DNA from: Mortierella sp. BCC40632
Lineage: Eukaryota > Mortierellomycota > Mortierellomycetes > Mortierellales > Mortierellaceae
Length of the DNA stretch: 64,000 bases
Assembly: GCA_011634665.1 (NCBI GenBank)
Contig: WAEK01000022.1
Span: 1-64,000, forward strand
Direction of reading: 5' to 3'
The translations under genes and the position numbers were made by a program. Position 1 is the stretch's first letter, and each line of letters opens with the position of its first letter. Of this stretch, positions 1 to 13,200 are shown piece after piece. The notes under the pieces are model-generated. The model was given only the letters and a program-made list of their open reading frames with translations, ran no database searches and was not told where the DNA came from.

Positions 1-499
1 CCGCCGTCCTCCAAACCGCCAAGCCCCGAGCCCTTTGGTGGCATTATCGATGCTGAAGTGTCCCATTTTGCCGATAGCTATGAAAAGTATTTCTGTCTTA
101 CCCGGCTCTCCAGAATCTTTTGGGTTCGTACTTGCCCTCGCCTTTCTTGGTGGCGCACATCTGATTCGAATTGGCACCCCTTTCCGCCTTCGTTTGTTGG
201 TTCACGCCTCCTGATGATGCTGTCCACGCTGCTCGTTTAAAGTTGGAAAATCTGATTCAAGAAAAAAAGAGGCGTCGCTGAATATCAAATGAGTTCAGAA
301 AGATACCTTCTCCATCCAAAAAGAACGAAGGTCCTTCACTTTCCCGGTTTTCTTCGTGGCCTCGATCCGAAACCCTAAACAGGGTTCGACTACAGCGGCA
401 AGACCCTTGAAAAAGTTAATCACCGAGTCGTGCATCAAAGCATCTGTCAAGCAGAAACGACCTGATCTCTTCCCCAATCTAAGGCCGAAAACCGGCACC
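1..499. other. left flank of the satellite array with weak coding traces
   Basis: No gene is recognised here. On the minus strand an open frame runs from about 510 down to 295. Read on that strand it has ordinary amino-acid composition, including the stretch GRFCLTDALMHDSV, and a possible splice donor (GTATCT) near 303. It could be an exon of a truncated gene. On the plus strand positions 1-237 are also open (about 79 codons, unrecognised). The last part of the flank (480-513) is shared with every unit of the adjacent array, so the array seems to begin inside an older sequence. All functional reading here is inference. Confidence 0.25.
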
Positions 500-1059
500 G
501 GATTGTCCAAGCGTTGTGCGGCATCATTAACAGGATTCCAAGAGAGTCAAGACTTCACCCACTGGGAGACCCCTGGGCACGCCACAAAGCCAGGATGCTT
601 TGGGAAGGTCGTCGGGAGTGCTGACATGTCTATTTAAGGCCGAAAACCGGCACCGGATTGTCCAAGCGACGACAGCTGGCGGCCTAAATCCGTCCTTTGC
701 TTGTCGTCCTTGACGCCATGCAAGATCATTTAAGCACCTCTCTTACTCTCTGTCCTATTTTGATGATGCCATCCTGGAATGACTTTGAATGAGTGCTTAA
801 AATGTGGGGATGAAGTGGAAGAAGTCAGGGGAAAGATCATTTTTTTTTTTTTTTTTGCGGCTGGCTGAGAGAAGGGCAGTGTTGTGCGGCATCATTAACA
901 GGATTCCAAGAGAGTCAAGACTTCACCCACTGGGAGACCCCCTGGGCACGCCACAAAGCCAGGATGCTTTGGGAAGGTCGTCGGGAGTGCTGACATGTCT
1001 ATTTAAGGCCGAAAACCGGCACCGGATTGTCCAAGCGACGACAGCTGGCGGCTAAAATC

Positions 1060-1390
1060 CGTCCTTTGCTTTGTCGTCAGCCATTTGACGCCATGCGCAC
1101 CATTTCTTACTTTTCTATTTTGTGAATTTTGATGATGACGCCAGGAATGACTTTGAATGATAGCTTAAAATGTGGGAATGAAGATCAGAGGAATTTGAGA
1201 GAAGGGCAGTGTTGTGCGGCATCATTAACAGGATTCCAAGAGAGTCAAGACTTCACCCACTGTCCTATTTTTTTTGGGAAGGTCGTCGGGAGTGCTGACA
1301 TGTCTATTTCCTGCTTGGAATGACGCCATGCAAGATCATTTAAGCACCTCTCTTACTTTCTGTCCTATTTTGTTGATGATGCCATCCTGG
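1060..1390. repeat. rearranged, shortened unit of the array
   Basis: This copy lacks the poly-T tract and the stretch from GGGAGACCCC to GGATGC. The purine block is fused directly to GAGAGAAGGGCAG, and the anchor region jumps to TCCTATTTT before returning to GGAAGGTCGTCGGG. It is the shortest copy that keeps the anchor. Confidence 0.7.
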
Positions 1391-4300
1391 AATGACTTTG
1401 AATGAGTGCTTAAAATGTGGGGATGAATGTGGAAGAAGTCAGGGGAAAGATCACATTTTTTTTTTTTTTTTTTTTTCCGGGCTGGCTGAGAGAAGGGCAG
1501 TGTTGTGCGGCATCATTAACAGGATTCCAAGAGAGTCAAGACTTCACCCACTGGGAGACCCCTGGGCACGCCACAAAGCCAGGATGCTTTGGGAAGGTCG
1601 TCGGGAGTGCTGACATGTCTATTTAAGGCCGAAAACCGGCACCGGATTGTCCAAGCGACGACAGCTGGCGGCCTAAATCCGTCCTTTGCTTGTCGTCCTT
1701 GACGCCATGCAAGATCATTTAAGCACCTCTCTTACTCTCTGTCCTATTTTTGATGATGCCATCCTGGAATGACTTTGAATGAGTGCTTAAAATGTGGGGA
1801 TGAAGTGGAAGAAGTCAGGGGAAAGATCATTTTTTTTTTTTTTTTTTTTGCGGCTGGCTGAGAGAAGGGCAGTGTTGTGCGGCATCATTAACAGGATTCC
1901 AAGAGAGTCAAGACTTCACCCACTGGGAGACCCCTGGGCACGCCACAAAGCCAGGATGCTTTTGGGAAGGTCGTCGAGGAGTGTGACATGCTGACATGTC
2001 TATTTAAGGCCGAAAACCGGCACCGGATTGTCCAAGCGACGACAGCTGGCGGCCTAAATCCGTCCTTTGCTTGTCGTCCTTGACGCCATGCAAGATCATT
2101 TAAGCACTTTTCTCTTTTTTCTGTCCTATTTTGATGATGCCATCCTGGAATGACTTTGAATGAGTGCTTAAAAATGGGGATGAAGTGGAGGAAGTCAGAG
2201 GAAAGACCACATTTTTTTTTTTTTTTTTTGCGGCTGGCTGAGAGAAGGGCAGTGTTGTGCGGCATCATTAACAGGATTCCAAGAGAGTCAAGACTTCACC
2301 CACTGGGAGACCCCTGGGCACGCCACAAAGCCAGGATGCTTTGGGAAGGTCGTCGGGAGTGCTGACATGTCTATTTAAGGCCGAAAACCGGCACCGGATT
2401 GTCCAAGCGACGACAGCTGGCGGCCTAAATCCGTCCTTTGCTTGTCGTCCTTGACGCCATGCAAGATCATTTAAGCACCTCTTTCTCTTTTACTCTCTGT
2501 CCTATTTTGATGATGCCATCCTGGAATGACTTTGAATGAGTGCTTAAAAATGTGGGGATGAAGTGGAGGAAGTCAGAGGAAAGACCACATTTTTTTTTTT
2601 TTTTTTTTTGCGGCTGGCTGAGAGAAGGGCAGTGTTGTGCGGCATCATTAACAGGATTCCAAGAGAGTCAAGACTTCACCCACTGGGAGACCCCTGGGCA
2701 CGCCACAAAGCCAGGATGCTTTGGGAAGGTCGTCGGGGAGTATTTGACATGTCTATTTAAGGCCGAAAACCGGCACCGGATTGTCCAAGCGACGACAGCT
2801 GGCGGCCTAAATCCGTCCTTTGCTTGTCGTCCTTGACGCCATGCAAGATCATTTAAGCACCTCTCTTACTCTCTGTCCTATTTTGATGATGCCATCCTGG
2901 AATGACTTTGAATGAGTGCTTAAAATGTGGGGATGAAGTGGAAGAAGTCAGGGGAAAGATCACATTTTTTTTTTTTTTATTTTTTTCTTTGCGGCTCAGA
3001 GGAAAGACCACATTTTTTTTTTTTTTGCGGCTGGCTGAGAGAAGGGCAGTGTTGTGCGGCATCATTAACAGGATTCCAAGAGAGTCAAGACTTCACCCAC
3101 TGGGGAGACCCCTGGGCACGCCACAAAGCCAGGATGCTTTTGGGAAGGTCGTCGGGAGTGCTGACATGTCTATTTAAGGCCGAAAACCGGCACCGGATTG
3201 TCCAAGCGACGACAGCTGGCGGCCTAAATCCGTCCATTTTTTTTTTGCTTGTCGTCCTTGACGCCATGCAAGATCATTTAAGCACCTCTCTTACTCTCTG
3301 TCCTATTTTGATGATGCCATCCTGGAATGACTTTGAATGAGTCCTATTTTAAAATGTGGGGATGAAGTGGAAGAAGTGGAAGAAGGGAAAGATCACATTT
3401 TTTTTTTTTTTTTTTGCGGCTGGCTGAGAGAAGGGCAGTGTTGTGCGGCATCATTAACAGGATTCCAAGAGAGTCAAGACTTCACCCACTGGGAGACCCC
3501 TGGGCACGCCACAAAGCCAGGATGCTTTGGGAAGGTCGTCGGGAGTGCTGACATGTCTATTTAAGGCCGAAAACCGGCACCGGATTGTCCAAGCGACGAC
3601 AGCTGGCGGCCTAAATCCGTCCTTTGCTTGTCGTCCTTGACGCCATGCAAGATCATTTAAGCACCTCTCTTACTCTCTGTCCTATTTTGATGATGCCATC
3701 CTGGAATGACTTTGAATGAGTGCTTAAAATGTGGGGATGAAGTGGAAGAAGTCAGGGGAAAGATCACATTTTTTTTTTTTTTTTTGCGGCTGGCTGAGAG
3801 AAGGGCAGTGTTGTGCGGCATCATTAACAGGATTCCAAGAGAGTCAAGACTTCACCCACTGGGAGACCCCTGGGCACGCCACAAAGCCAGGATGCTTTGG
3901 GAAGGTCGTCGGGAGTGCTGACATGTCTATTTAAGGCCGAAAACCGGCACCGGATTGTCCAAGCGACGACAGCTGGCGGCCTAAATCCGTCCTTTTGCTT
4001 GTCGTCCTTGACGCCATGCAAGATCATTTAAGCACCCATTTTTTTCTCTTACTCTCTGTCCTATTTTGATGATGCCATCCTGGAATGACTTTGAATGAGT
4101 GCTTAAAATGTCTATTTAAGGCCGAAAACCGGGGGATGAAGTGGAGGAAGTCAGGGGAAAGATCACATTTTTTTTTTTTTTTTTTGCGGCTGGCTGGAGA
4201 GAAGGGCAGTGTTGTGCGGCATCATTAACAGGATTCCAAGAGAGTCAAGACTTCACCCACTGGGAGACCCCTGGGCACGCCACAAAGCCAGGATGCTTTG

Positions 4301-7300
4301 GGAAGGTCGTCGGGAGTGCTGACATGTCTATTTAAGGCCGAAAACCGGCACCGGATTGTCCAAGCGACGACGACAGCTGGCGGCCTAAATCCGTCCTTTG
4401 CTTGTCGTCCTTGACGCCATGCAAGATCATTTAAGCACCTCTCTTACTCTCTGTCCTATTTTGATGATGCCATCCTGGAATGACTTTGAATGAGTGCTTA
4501 AAATGTGGGGATGAAGTGGAAGAAGTCAGGGGAAAGATCACATTTTTTTTTCTTTGCGGCTGGCTGAGAGAAGGGCAGTGTTGTGCGGCATCATTAACAG
4601 GATTCCAAGAGAGTCAAGACTTCACCCACTGGGAGACCCCTGGGCACGCCACAAAGCCAGGATGCTTTGGGAAGGTCGTCGGGAGTGCTGACATGTCTAT
4701 TTAAGGCCGAAAACCGGCACCGGATTGTCCAAGCGACGACAGCTGGCGGCCTAAATCCGTCCTTTGCTTGTCGTCCTTGACGCCATGCAAGATCATTTAA
4801 GCACCTCTCTTACTCTCTGTCCTATTTTGATGATGCCATCCTGGAATGACTTTTGAATGAGTGCTTAAAATGTGGGGATGAAGTGGAGGAAGTCAGAGGA
4901 AAGACCACATTTTTTTTTTTTTTTTTGCGGCTGGCTGAGAGAAGGGCAGTGTTGTGCGGCATCATTAACAGGATTCCAAGAGAGTCAAGACTTCACCCAC
5001 TGGGAGACCCCTGGGCACGCCACAAAGCCAGGATGCTTTGGGAAGGTCGTCGGGAGTGCTGACATGTCTATTTAAGGCCGAAAACCGGCACCGGATTGTC
5101 CAAGCGACGACAGCTGGCGGCCTAAATCCGTCCTATGCTTGTCATCCATGACGCCATGCAAGATCATTTAAGCACCTCTCTTACTATCTGTCCTATTTTG
5201 ATGATGCCATCCTGGAATGACTTTGAATGAGTGCTTAAAATGTGGGGATGAAGTGGAGGAAGTCAGAGGAAAGACCACATTTTTTTTTTTTTGCGGCTGG
5301 CTGAGAGAAGGGCAGTGTTGTGCGGCATCATTAACAGGATTCCAAGAGAGTCAAGACTTCACCCACTGGGAGACCCCTGGGCACGCCACAAAGCCAGGAT
5401 GCTTTGGGAAGGTCGTCGGGAGTGCTGACATGTCTATTTAAGGCCGAAAACCGGCACCGGATTGTCCAAGCGACGACAGCTGGCGGCCTAAATCCGTCCT
5501 TTGCTTGTCGTCCTTGACGCCATGCAAGATCATTTAAGCACCTCTCTTTCTTTTTTCTGTCCTATTTTGATGATGCCATCCTGGAATGACTTTGAATGAG
5601 TGCTTAAAATGTGGGGATGAAGTGGAGGAAGTCAGAGGAAAGACCACATTTTTTTTTTTTTTGCGGCTGGCTGAGAGAAGGGCAGTGTTGTGCGGCATCA
5701 TTAACAGGATTCCAAGAGAGTCAAGACTTCACCCACTGGGAGACCCCTGGGCACGCCACAAAGCCAGGATGCTTTGGGAAGGTCGTCGGGAGTGCTGACA
5801 TGTCTATTTAAGGCCGAAAACCGGCACCGGATTGTCCAAGCGACGACAGCTGGCGGCCTAAATCCGTCCTTTGCTTGTCGTCCTTGACGCCATGCAAGAT
5901 CATTTAAGCACCTCTCTTTTTTTCTGTCCTTTTTTGATGATGCCATCCTGGAATGACTTTGAATGAGTGCTTAAAATGTGGGGATGAAGTGGAAGAAGTC
6001 AGGGGAAAGATCACTTTTTTTTTTTTTTTTGCGGCTGGCTGAGAGAAGGGCAGTGTTGTGCGGCATCATTAACAGGATTCCAAGAGAGTCAAGACTTCAC
6101 CCACTGGGAGACCCCTGGGCACGCCACAAAGCCAGGATGCTTTGGGAAGGTCGTCGGGAGTGCTGACATGTCTATTTAAGGCCGAAAACCGGCACCGGAT
6201 TGTCCAAGCGACGACAGCTGGCGGCCTAAATCCGTCCTTTTGCTTGTCGTCCTTGACGCCATGCAAGATCATTTAAGCACCTCTTTTACTCTCTGTCCTA
6301 TTTTGATGATGCCATCCTGGAATGACTTTGAATGAGTGCTTAAAATGTGGGGATGAAGTGGAAGAAGTCAGGGGAAAGATCACATTTTTTTTTTTTTTTT
6401 TTTTTTGCGGCTGGCTGAGAGAAGGGCAGTGTTGTGCGGCATCATTAACAGGATTCCAAGAGAGTCAAGACTTCACCCACTGGGAGACCCCTGGGCACGC
6501 CACAAAGCCAGGATGCTGCTTTGGGAAGGTCGTCGGGAGTGCTGACATGTCTATTTAAGGCCGAAAACCGGCACCGGATTGTCCAAGCGACGACAGCTGG
6601 CGGCCTAAATCCGTCCTTTGCTTGTCGTCCTTGACGCCATGCAAGATCATTTAAGCACCTCTCTTACTCTCTGTCCTATTTTGATGATGCCATCCTGGAA
6701 TGACTTTGAATGAGTGCTTAAAATGTGGGGATGAAGTGGAAGAAGTCAGGGGAAAGATCACATTTTTTTTTCTTTGCGGCTGGCTGAGAGAAGGGCAGTG
6801 TTGTGCGGCATCATTAACAGGATTCCAAGAGAGTCAAGACTTCACCCACTGGGAGACCCCTGGGCACGCCACAAAGCCAGGATGCTTTGGGAAGGTCGTC
6901 GGGAGTGCTGACATGTCTATTTAAGGCCGAAAACCGGCACCGGATTGTCCAAGCGACGACAGCTGGCGGCCTAAATCCGTCCTTTGCTTGTCATCCATGA
7001 CGCCATGCAAGATCATTTAAAGAACCTCTCTTTCTATTTTTCTGTCCCTTTTTTGATGATGCCATCCTGGAATGACTTTGAATGAGTGCTTAAAATGTGG
7101 GGATGAAGTGGAAGAAGTCAGGGAAAAAGATCACATTTTTTTTTTTTTTTTTTTGCGGCTGGCTGAGAGAAGGGCAGTGTTGTGCGGCATCATTAACAGG
7201 ATTCCAAGAGAGTCAAGACTTCACCCACTGGGAGACCCCTGGGCACGCCACAAAGCCAGGATGCTTTTGGGAAGGTCGTCGGGAGTGCTGACATGTCTAT

Positions 7301-9994
7301 TTAAGGCCGAAAACCGGCACCGGATTGTCCAAGCGACGACAGCTGGCGGCCTAAATCCGTCCTATGCTTGTCATCCATGACGCCATGCTGACGCCATGCA
7401 AGATCATTTAAGCACCTCTCTTACTCTCTGTCCTATTTTGATGATGCCATCCTGGAATGACTTTGAATGAGTGCTTAAAATGTGGGGATGAAGTGGAAGA
7501 AGTCAGGGGAAAGATCACATTTTTTTTTTTTCTGGCTGGAGAGAAGGGCAGTGTTGTGCGGCATCATTAACAGGATTCCAAGAGAGTCAAGACTTCACCC
7601 ACTGGGAGACCCCTGGGCACGCCACAAAGCCAGGATGCTTTGGGAAGGTCGTCGGGAGTGCTGACATGTCTATTTAAGGCCGAAAACCGGCACCGGATTG
7701 TCCAAGCGACGACAGCTGGCGGCCTAAATCCGTCCTTTGCTTGTCGTCCTTGACGCCATGCAAGATCATTTAAGCACCTCTCTTACTCTCTGTCCTATTT
7801 TGATGATGCCATCCTGGAATGACTTTGAATGAGTGCTTAAAATGTGGGGATGAAGTGGAAGAAGTCAGGGAAAGATCACATTTTTTTTTCTTTGCGGCTG
7901 GCTGAGAGAAGGGCAGTGTTGTGCGGCATCATTAACAGGATTCCAAGAGAGTCAAGACTTCACCCACTGGGAGACCCCTGGGCACGCCACAAAGCCAGGA
8001 TGCTTTGGGAAGGTCGTCGGGAGTGCTGACATGTCTATTGCTGACATGTCTATTTAAGGCCGAAAACCGGCACCGGATTGTCCAAGCGACGACAGCTGGC
8101 GGCCTAAATCCGTCCATTTTTTTTGCTTGTCGTCCTTGACGCCATGCAAGATCATTTAAGCACCTCTCTTACTTTTGTCCTATTTTGATGATGCCATCCT
8201 GGAATGACTTTGAATGAGTGCTTAAAATGTGGGGATGAAGTGGAAGAAGTCAGGGGAAAGATCACATTTTTTTTTTTTTTTGCGGCTGGCTGAGAGAAGG
8301 GCAGTGTTGTGCGGCATCATTAACAGGATTCCAAGAGAGTCAAGACTTCACCCACTGGGAGACCCCTGGGCACGCCACAAAGCCAGGATGCTTTTGGAAG
8401 GTCGTCGGGAGTGCTGACATGTCTATTTAAGGCCGAAAACCGGCACCGGATTGTCCAAGCGACGACAGCTGGCGGCCTAAATCCGTCCTATGCTTGTCAT
8501 CCATGACGCCATGCAAGATCATTTAAGCACCTCTCTTACTCTCTCTGTCCTATTTTGATGATGCCATCCTGGAATGACTTTGAATGAGTGCTTAAAATGT
8601 GGGGATGAAGTGGAAGAAGTCAGGGGAAAGATCACATTTTTTTTTTTTTGCGGCTGGCTGAGAGAAGGGCAGTGTTGTGCGGCATCATTAACAGGATTCC
8701 AAGAGAGTCAAGACTTCACCCACTGGGAGACCCCTGGGCACGCCACAAAGCCAGGATGCTTTGGGAAGGTCGTCGGGAGTGCTGACATGTCTATTTAAGG
8801 CCGAAAACCGGCACCGGATTGTCCAAGCGACGACAGCTGGCGGCCTAAATCCGTCCTTTGCTTGTCGTCCTTGACGCCATGCAAGATCATTTAAGCACCT
8901 CTCTTACTCTCTGTCCTATTTTGATGATGCCATCCTGGAATGACTTTGAATGAGTGCTTAAAATGTGGGGATGAAGTGGAAGAAGTCAGGGGAAAGAAGA
9001 CATTTTTTTTTTTTTTTTTGCGGCTGGCTGAGAGAAGGGGCAGTGTTGTGCGGCATCATTAACAGGATTCCAAGAGAGTCAAGACTTCACCCACTGGGGA
9101 GACCCCTGGGCACGCCACAAAGCCAGGATGCTTTGGGAAGGTCGTCGGGAGTGCTGACATGTCTATTTAAGGCCGAAAACCGGCACCGGATTGTCCAAGC
9201 GACGACGACAGCTGGCGGCCTAAATCCGTCCTTTGCTTGTCGTCCTTGACGCCATGCAAGATCATTTAAGCACCTCTCTTACTCTCTGTCCTATTTTGAT
9301 GATGCCATCCTGGAATGACTTTGAATGAGTGCTTAAAATGTGGGGATGAAGTGGAAGAAGTCAGGGGAAAGATCATTTTTTTTTTTTTTTTTTTTTTGCG
9401 GCTGGCTGAGAGAAGGGCAGTGTTGTGCGGCATCATTAACAGGATTCCAAGAGAGTCAAGACTTCACCCACTGGGAGACCCCTGGGCACGCCACAAAGCC
9501 AGGATGCTTTGGGAAGGTCGTCGGGAGTGCTGACATGTCTATTTTAAGGCCGAAAACCGGCACCGGATTGTCCAAGACGACGACAGCTGGCGGCCTAAAT
9601 CCGTCCTTTGCTTGTCGTCCTTGACGCCATGCAAGATCATTTAAGCACCTCTCTTACTCTCTGTCCTATTTTTTGATGATGCCATCCTGGAATGACTTTG
9701 AATGAGTGCTTAAAATGTGGGGATGAAGTGGAGGAAGTCAGAGGAAAGACCACATTTTTTTTTTTTTTTTTTGCGGCTGGCTGAGAGAAGGGCAGTGTTG
9801 TGCGGCATCATTAACAGGATTCCAAGAGAGTCAAGACTTCACCCACTGGGAGACCCCTGGGCACGCCACAAAGCCAGGATGCTTTGGGAAGGTCGTCGGG
9901 TCGACCGGGAGTGCTGACATGTCTATTTAAGGCCGAAAACCGGCACCGGATTGTCCAAGCGACGACAGCTGGCGGCCTAAATCCGTCTTTGCTT

Positions 9995-10255
9995 GTCGTC
10001 CATGACTTTTTCTATTTTTTGTCCTATTTTGTTGATGCCATCCTGGAATTGGAAGAAGTCCGGCTGGCTGAGAGAAGGGCACGCCAGGATGAAGACTTCA
10101 CCTTTTCAAATTTTTTGAACACCGGATTGTTTTGACGACAGCTCTCTTACCCAGGATCTGTCGTTGATTTTGAACATTTAGCTATTTTTGTCCTATTTTG
10201 ATGATGGAATGACTTTGAATGAGTGCTTAAAATGTGGGGATGAAGTGGAAGAATG
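9995..10255. repeat. scrambled, decayed unit inside the array
   Basis: Between two normal units lies about 260 bp in which short pieces of the unit (CCTATTTTG, GGAAGAAGTC, GGCTGGCTGAGAGAAGGG, CACCGGATTGT, GACGACAGCT) occur in abnormal order and spacing, and the anchor is missing. It marks a break in the otherwise regular array and looks like the product of repeated template jumps or end joining. Confidence 0.7.
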
Positions 10256-13200
10256 ATTTTTTTTTTTTTTTTTTTGCGGCTGGCTGAGAGAAGGGCAGTG
10301 TTGTGCGGCATCATTAACAGGATTCCAAGAGAGTCAAGACTTCACCCACTGGGAGACCCCTGGGCACGCCACAAAGCCAGGATGCTTTGGGAAGGGTCGT
10401 CGGGAGTGCTGACATGTCTATTTAAGGCCGAAAACCGGCACCGGATTGTCCAAGCGACGACAGCTGGCGGCCTAAATCCGTCCTTTGCTTGTCGTCCTTG
10501 ACGCCATGCAAGATCATTTAAGCACCTCTCTTACTCTCTGTCCTATTTTGATGATGCCATCCTGGAATGACTTTGAATGACTTTTTGAGGCTTAAAATGT
10601 GGGATGAAGTGGAAGAAGTCAGGGGAAAGATCACATTTTTTTTTTTTTTTTGCGGCTGGCTGAGAGAAGGGCAGTGTTGTGCGGCATCATTAACAGGATT
10701 CCAAGAGAGTCAAGACTTCACCCACTGGGAGACCCCCCTGGGCACGCCACAAAGCCAGGATGCTTTTGGGAAGGTCGTCGGGAGTGCTGACATGTCTATT
10801 TAAGGCCGAAAACCGGCACCGGATTGTCCAAGCGACGACAGCTGGCGGCCTAAATCCGTCCTTTGCTTGTCGTCCTTGACGCCATGCAAGATCATTTAAG
10901 CACCTTTTTTTTCTGTCCTATTTTGATGATGCCATCCCTGGAATGACTTTGAATGAGTGCTTAAAATGTGGGGATGAAGTGGAAGAAGTCAGAGGGAAAG
11001 ATCACATTTTTTTTTTTTTTTTTTTGCGGCTGGCTGAGAGAAGGGCAGTGTTGTGCGGCATCATTAACAGGATTCCAAGAGAGTCAAGACTTCACCCACT
11101 GGGAGACCCCTGGGCACGCCACACTAAGCCAGGATGCTTTGGGAAGGTCGTCGGGGGAGTGCTGACATGTCTATTTAAGGCCGAAAACCGGCACCGGATT
11201 GTCCAAGCGACGACAGCTGGCGGCCTAAATCCGTCCTCCTTTGCTTGTCGTCCTTGACGCCATGCAAGATCATTTAAGCACCTCTCTTACTCTCTGTCCT
11301 ATTTTGATGATGCCATCCTGGAATGACTTTGAATGAGTGCTTAAAATGTGGGGATGAAGTGGAAGAAGTCAGGGGAAAGATCGTCCTTTTTTTTTTTTTT
11401 TTTTTTTGCGGCTGGCTGAGAGAAGGGCAGTGTTGTGCGGCATCATTAACAGGATTCCAAGAGAGTCAAGACTTCACCCACTGGGAGACCCCTGGGCACG
11501 CCACAAAGCCAGGATGCTTTGGGAAGGTCGTCGGGAGTGCTGACATGTCTATTTAAGGCCGAAAACCGGCACCGGATTGTCCAAGCGACGACAGCTGGCG
11601 GCCTAAATCCGTCCTTTGCTGTCGTCCTTGTCGTCCTTGACGCCATGCAAGATCATTTAAGCACCTCTCTTACTCTCTGTCCTATTTTGATGATGCCATC
11701 CTGGAATGACTTTGAATGAGTGCTTAAAATGTGGGGATGAAGTGGAAGAAGTCAGGGGAAAGATCACATTTTTTTTTTTTTTTTTTTTGCGGCTGGCTGA
11801 GAGAAGGGCAGTGTTGTGCGGCATCATTAACAGGATTCCAAGAGAGTCAAGACTTCACCCACTGGGAGACCCCTGGGCACGCCACAAAGCCAGGATGCTT
11901 TGGGAAGGTCGTCGGGAGTGCTGACATGTCTATTTAAGGCCGAAAACCGGCACCGGATTGTCCAAGCGACGACAGCTGGCGGCCTAAATCCGTCCTTTGC
12001 TTGTCGTCCTTGACGCCATGCAAGATCATTTAAGCACCTCTCTTACTCTCTGTCCTATTTTGATGATGCCATCCTGGAATGACTTTGAATGAGTGCTTAA
12101 AATGTGGGGATGAAGTGGAAGAAGTCAGGGGAAAGATCACATTTTTTTTTCTTTGCGGCTGGCTGAGAGAAGGGCAGTGTTGTGCGGCATCATTAACAGG
12201 ATTCCAAGAGAGTCAAGACTTCACCCACTGGGAGACCCCTGGGCACGCCACAAAGCCAGGATGCTTTGGGAAGGTCGTCGGGAGTGCTGACATGTCTATT
12301 TAAGGCCGAAAACCGGCACCGGATTGTCCAAGCGACGACAGCTGGCGGCCTAAATCCGTCCTATGCTTGTCATCCTTGACGCCATGCAAGATCATTTAAG
12401 CACCTCTCTTACTCTCTGTCCTATTTTGATGATGCCATCCTGGAATGACTTTGAATGAGTGCTTAAAATGTGGGGATGAAGTGGAAGAAGTCAGGGGAAA
12501 GATCATTTTTTTTTTTTTTTTTTTTTTTGCGGCTGGCTGAGAGAAGGGCAGTGTTGTGCGGCATCATTAACAGGATTCCAAGAGAGTCAAGACTTCACCC
12601 ACTGGGAGACCCCCCACTGGGAGACAAAGGCACGCCACAAAGCCAGGATGCTTTGGGAAGGTCGTCGGGAGTGCTGACATGTCTATTTAAGGCCGAAAAC
12701 CGGCACCGGATTGTCCAAGCGACGACAGCTGGCGGCCTAAATCCGTCCTTTGCTTGTCGTCCTTGACGCCATGCAAGATCATTTAAGCACCTCTCTTACT
12801 CTCTGTCCTATTTTGATGATGCCATCCTGGAATGACTTTGAATGAGTGCTTAAAATGTGGGGATGAAGTGGAAGAAGTCAGGGGAAAGATCACATTTTTT
12901 TTTTTTTTTTTTTTCTTTGCGGCTGGCTGAGAGAAGGGCAGTGTTGTGCGGCATCATTAACAGGATTCCAAGAGAGTCAAGACTTCACCCACTGGGAGAC
13001 CCCTGGGCACGCCACAAAGCCAGGATGCTTTGGGAAGGTCGTCGGGAGTGCTGACATGTCTATTTAAGGCCGAAAACCGGCACCGGATTGTCCAAGCGAC
13101 GACAGCTGGCGGCCTAAATCCGTCCTTGCTTGTCGTCCTTGACGCCTTTGCTTGTCGTCCTTGACGCCATGCAAGATCATTTAAGCACCTCTCTTACTTT

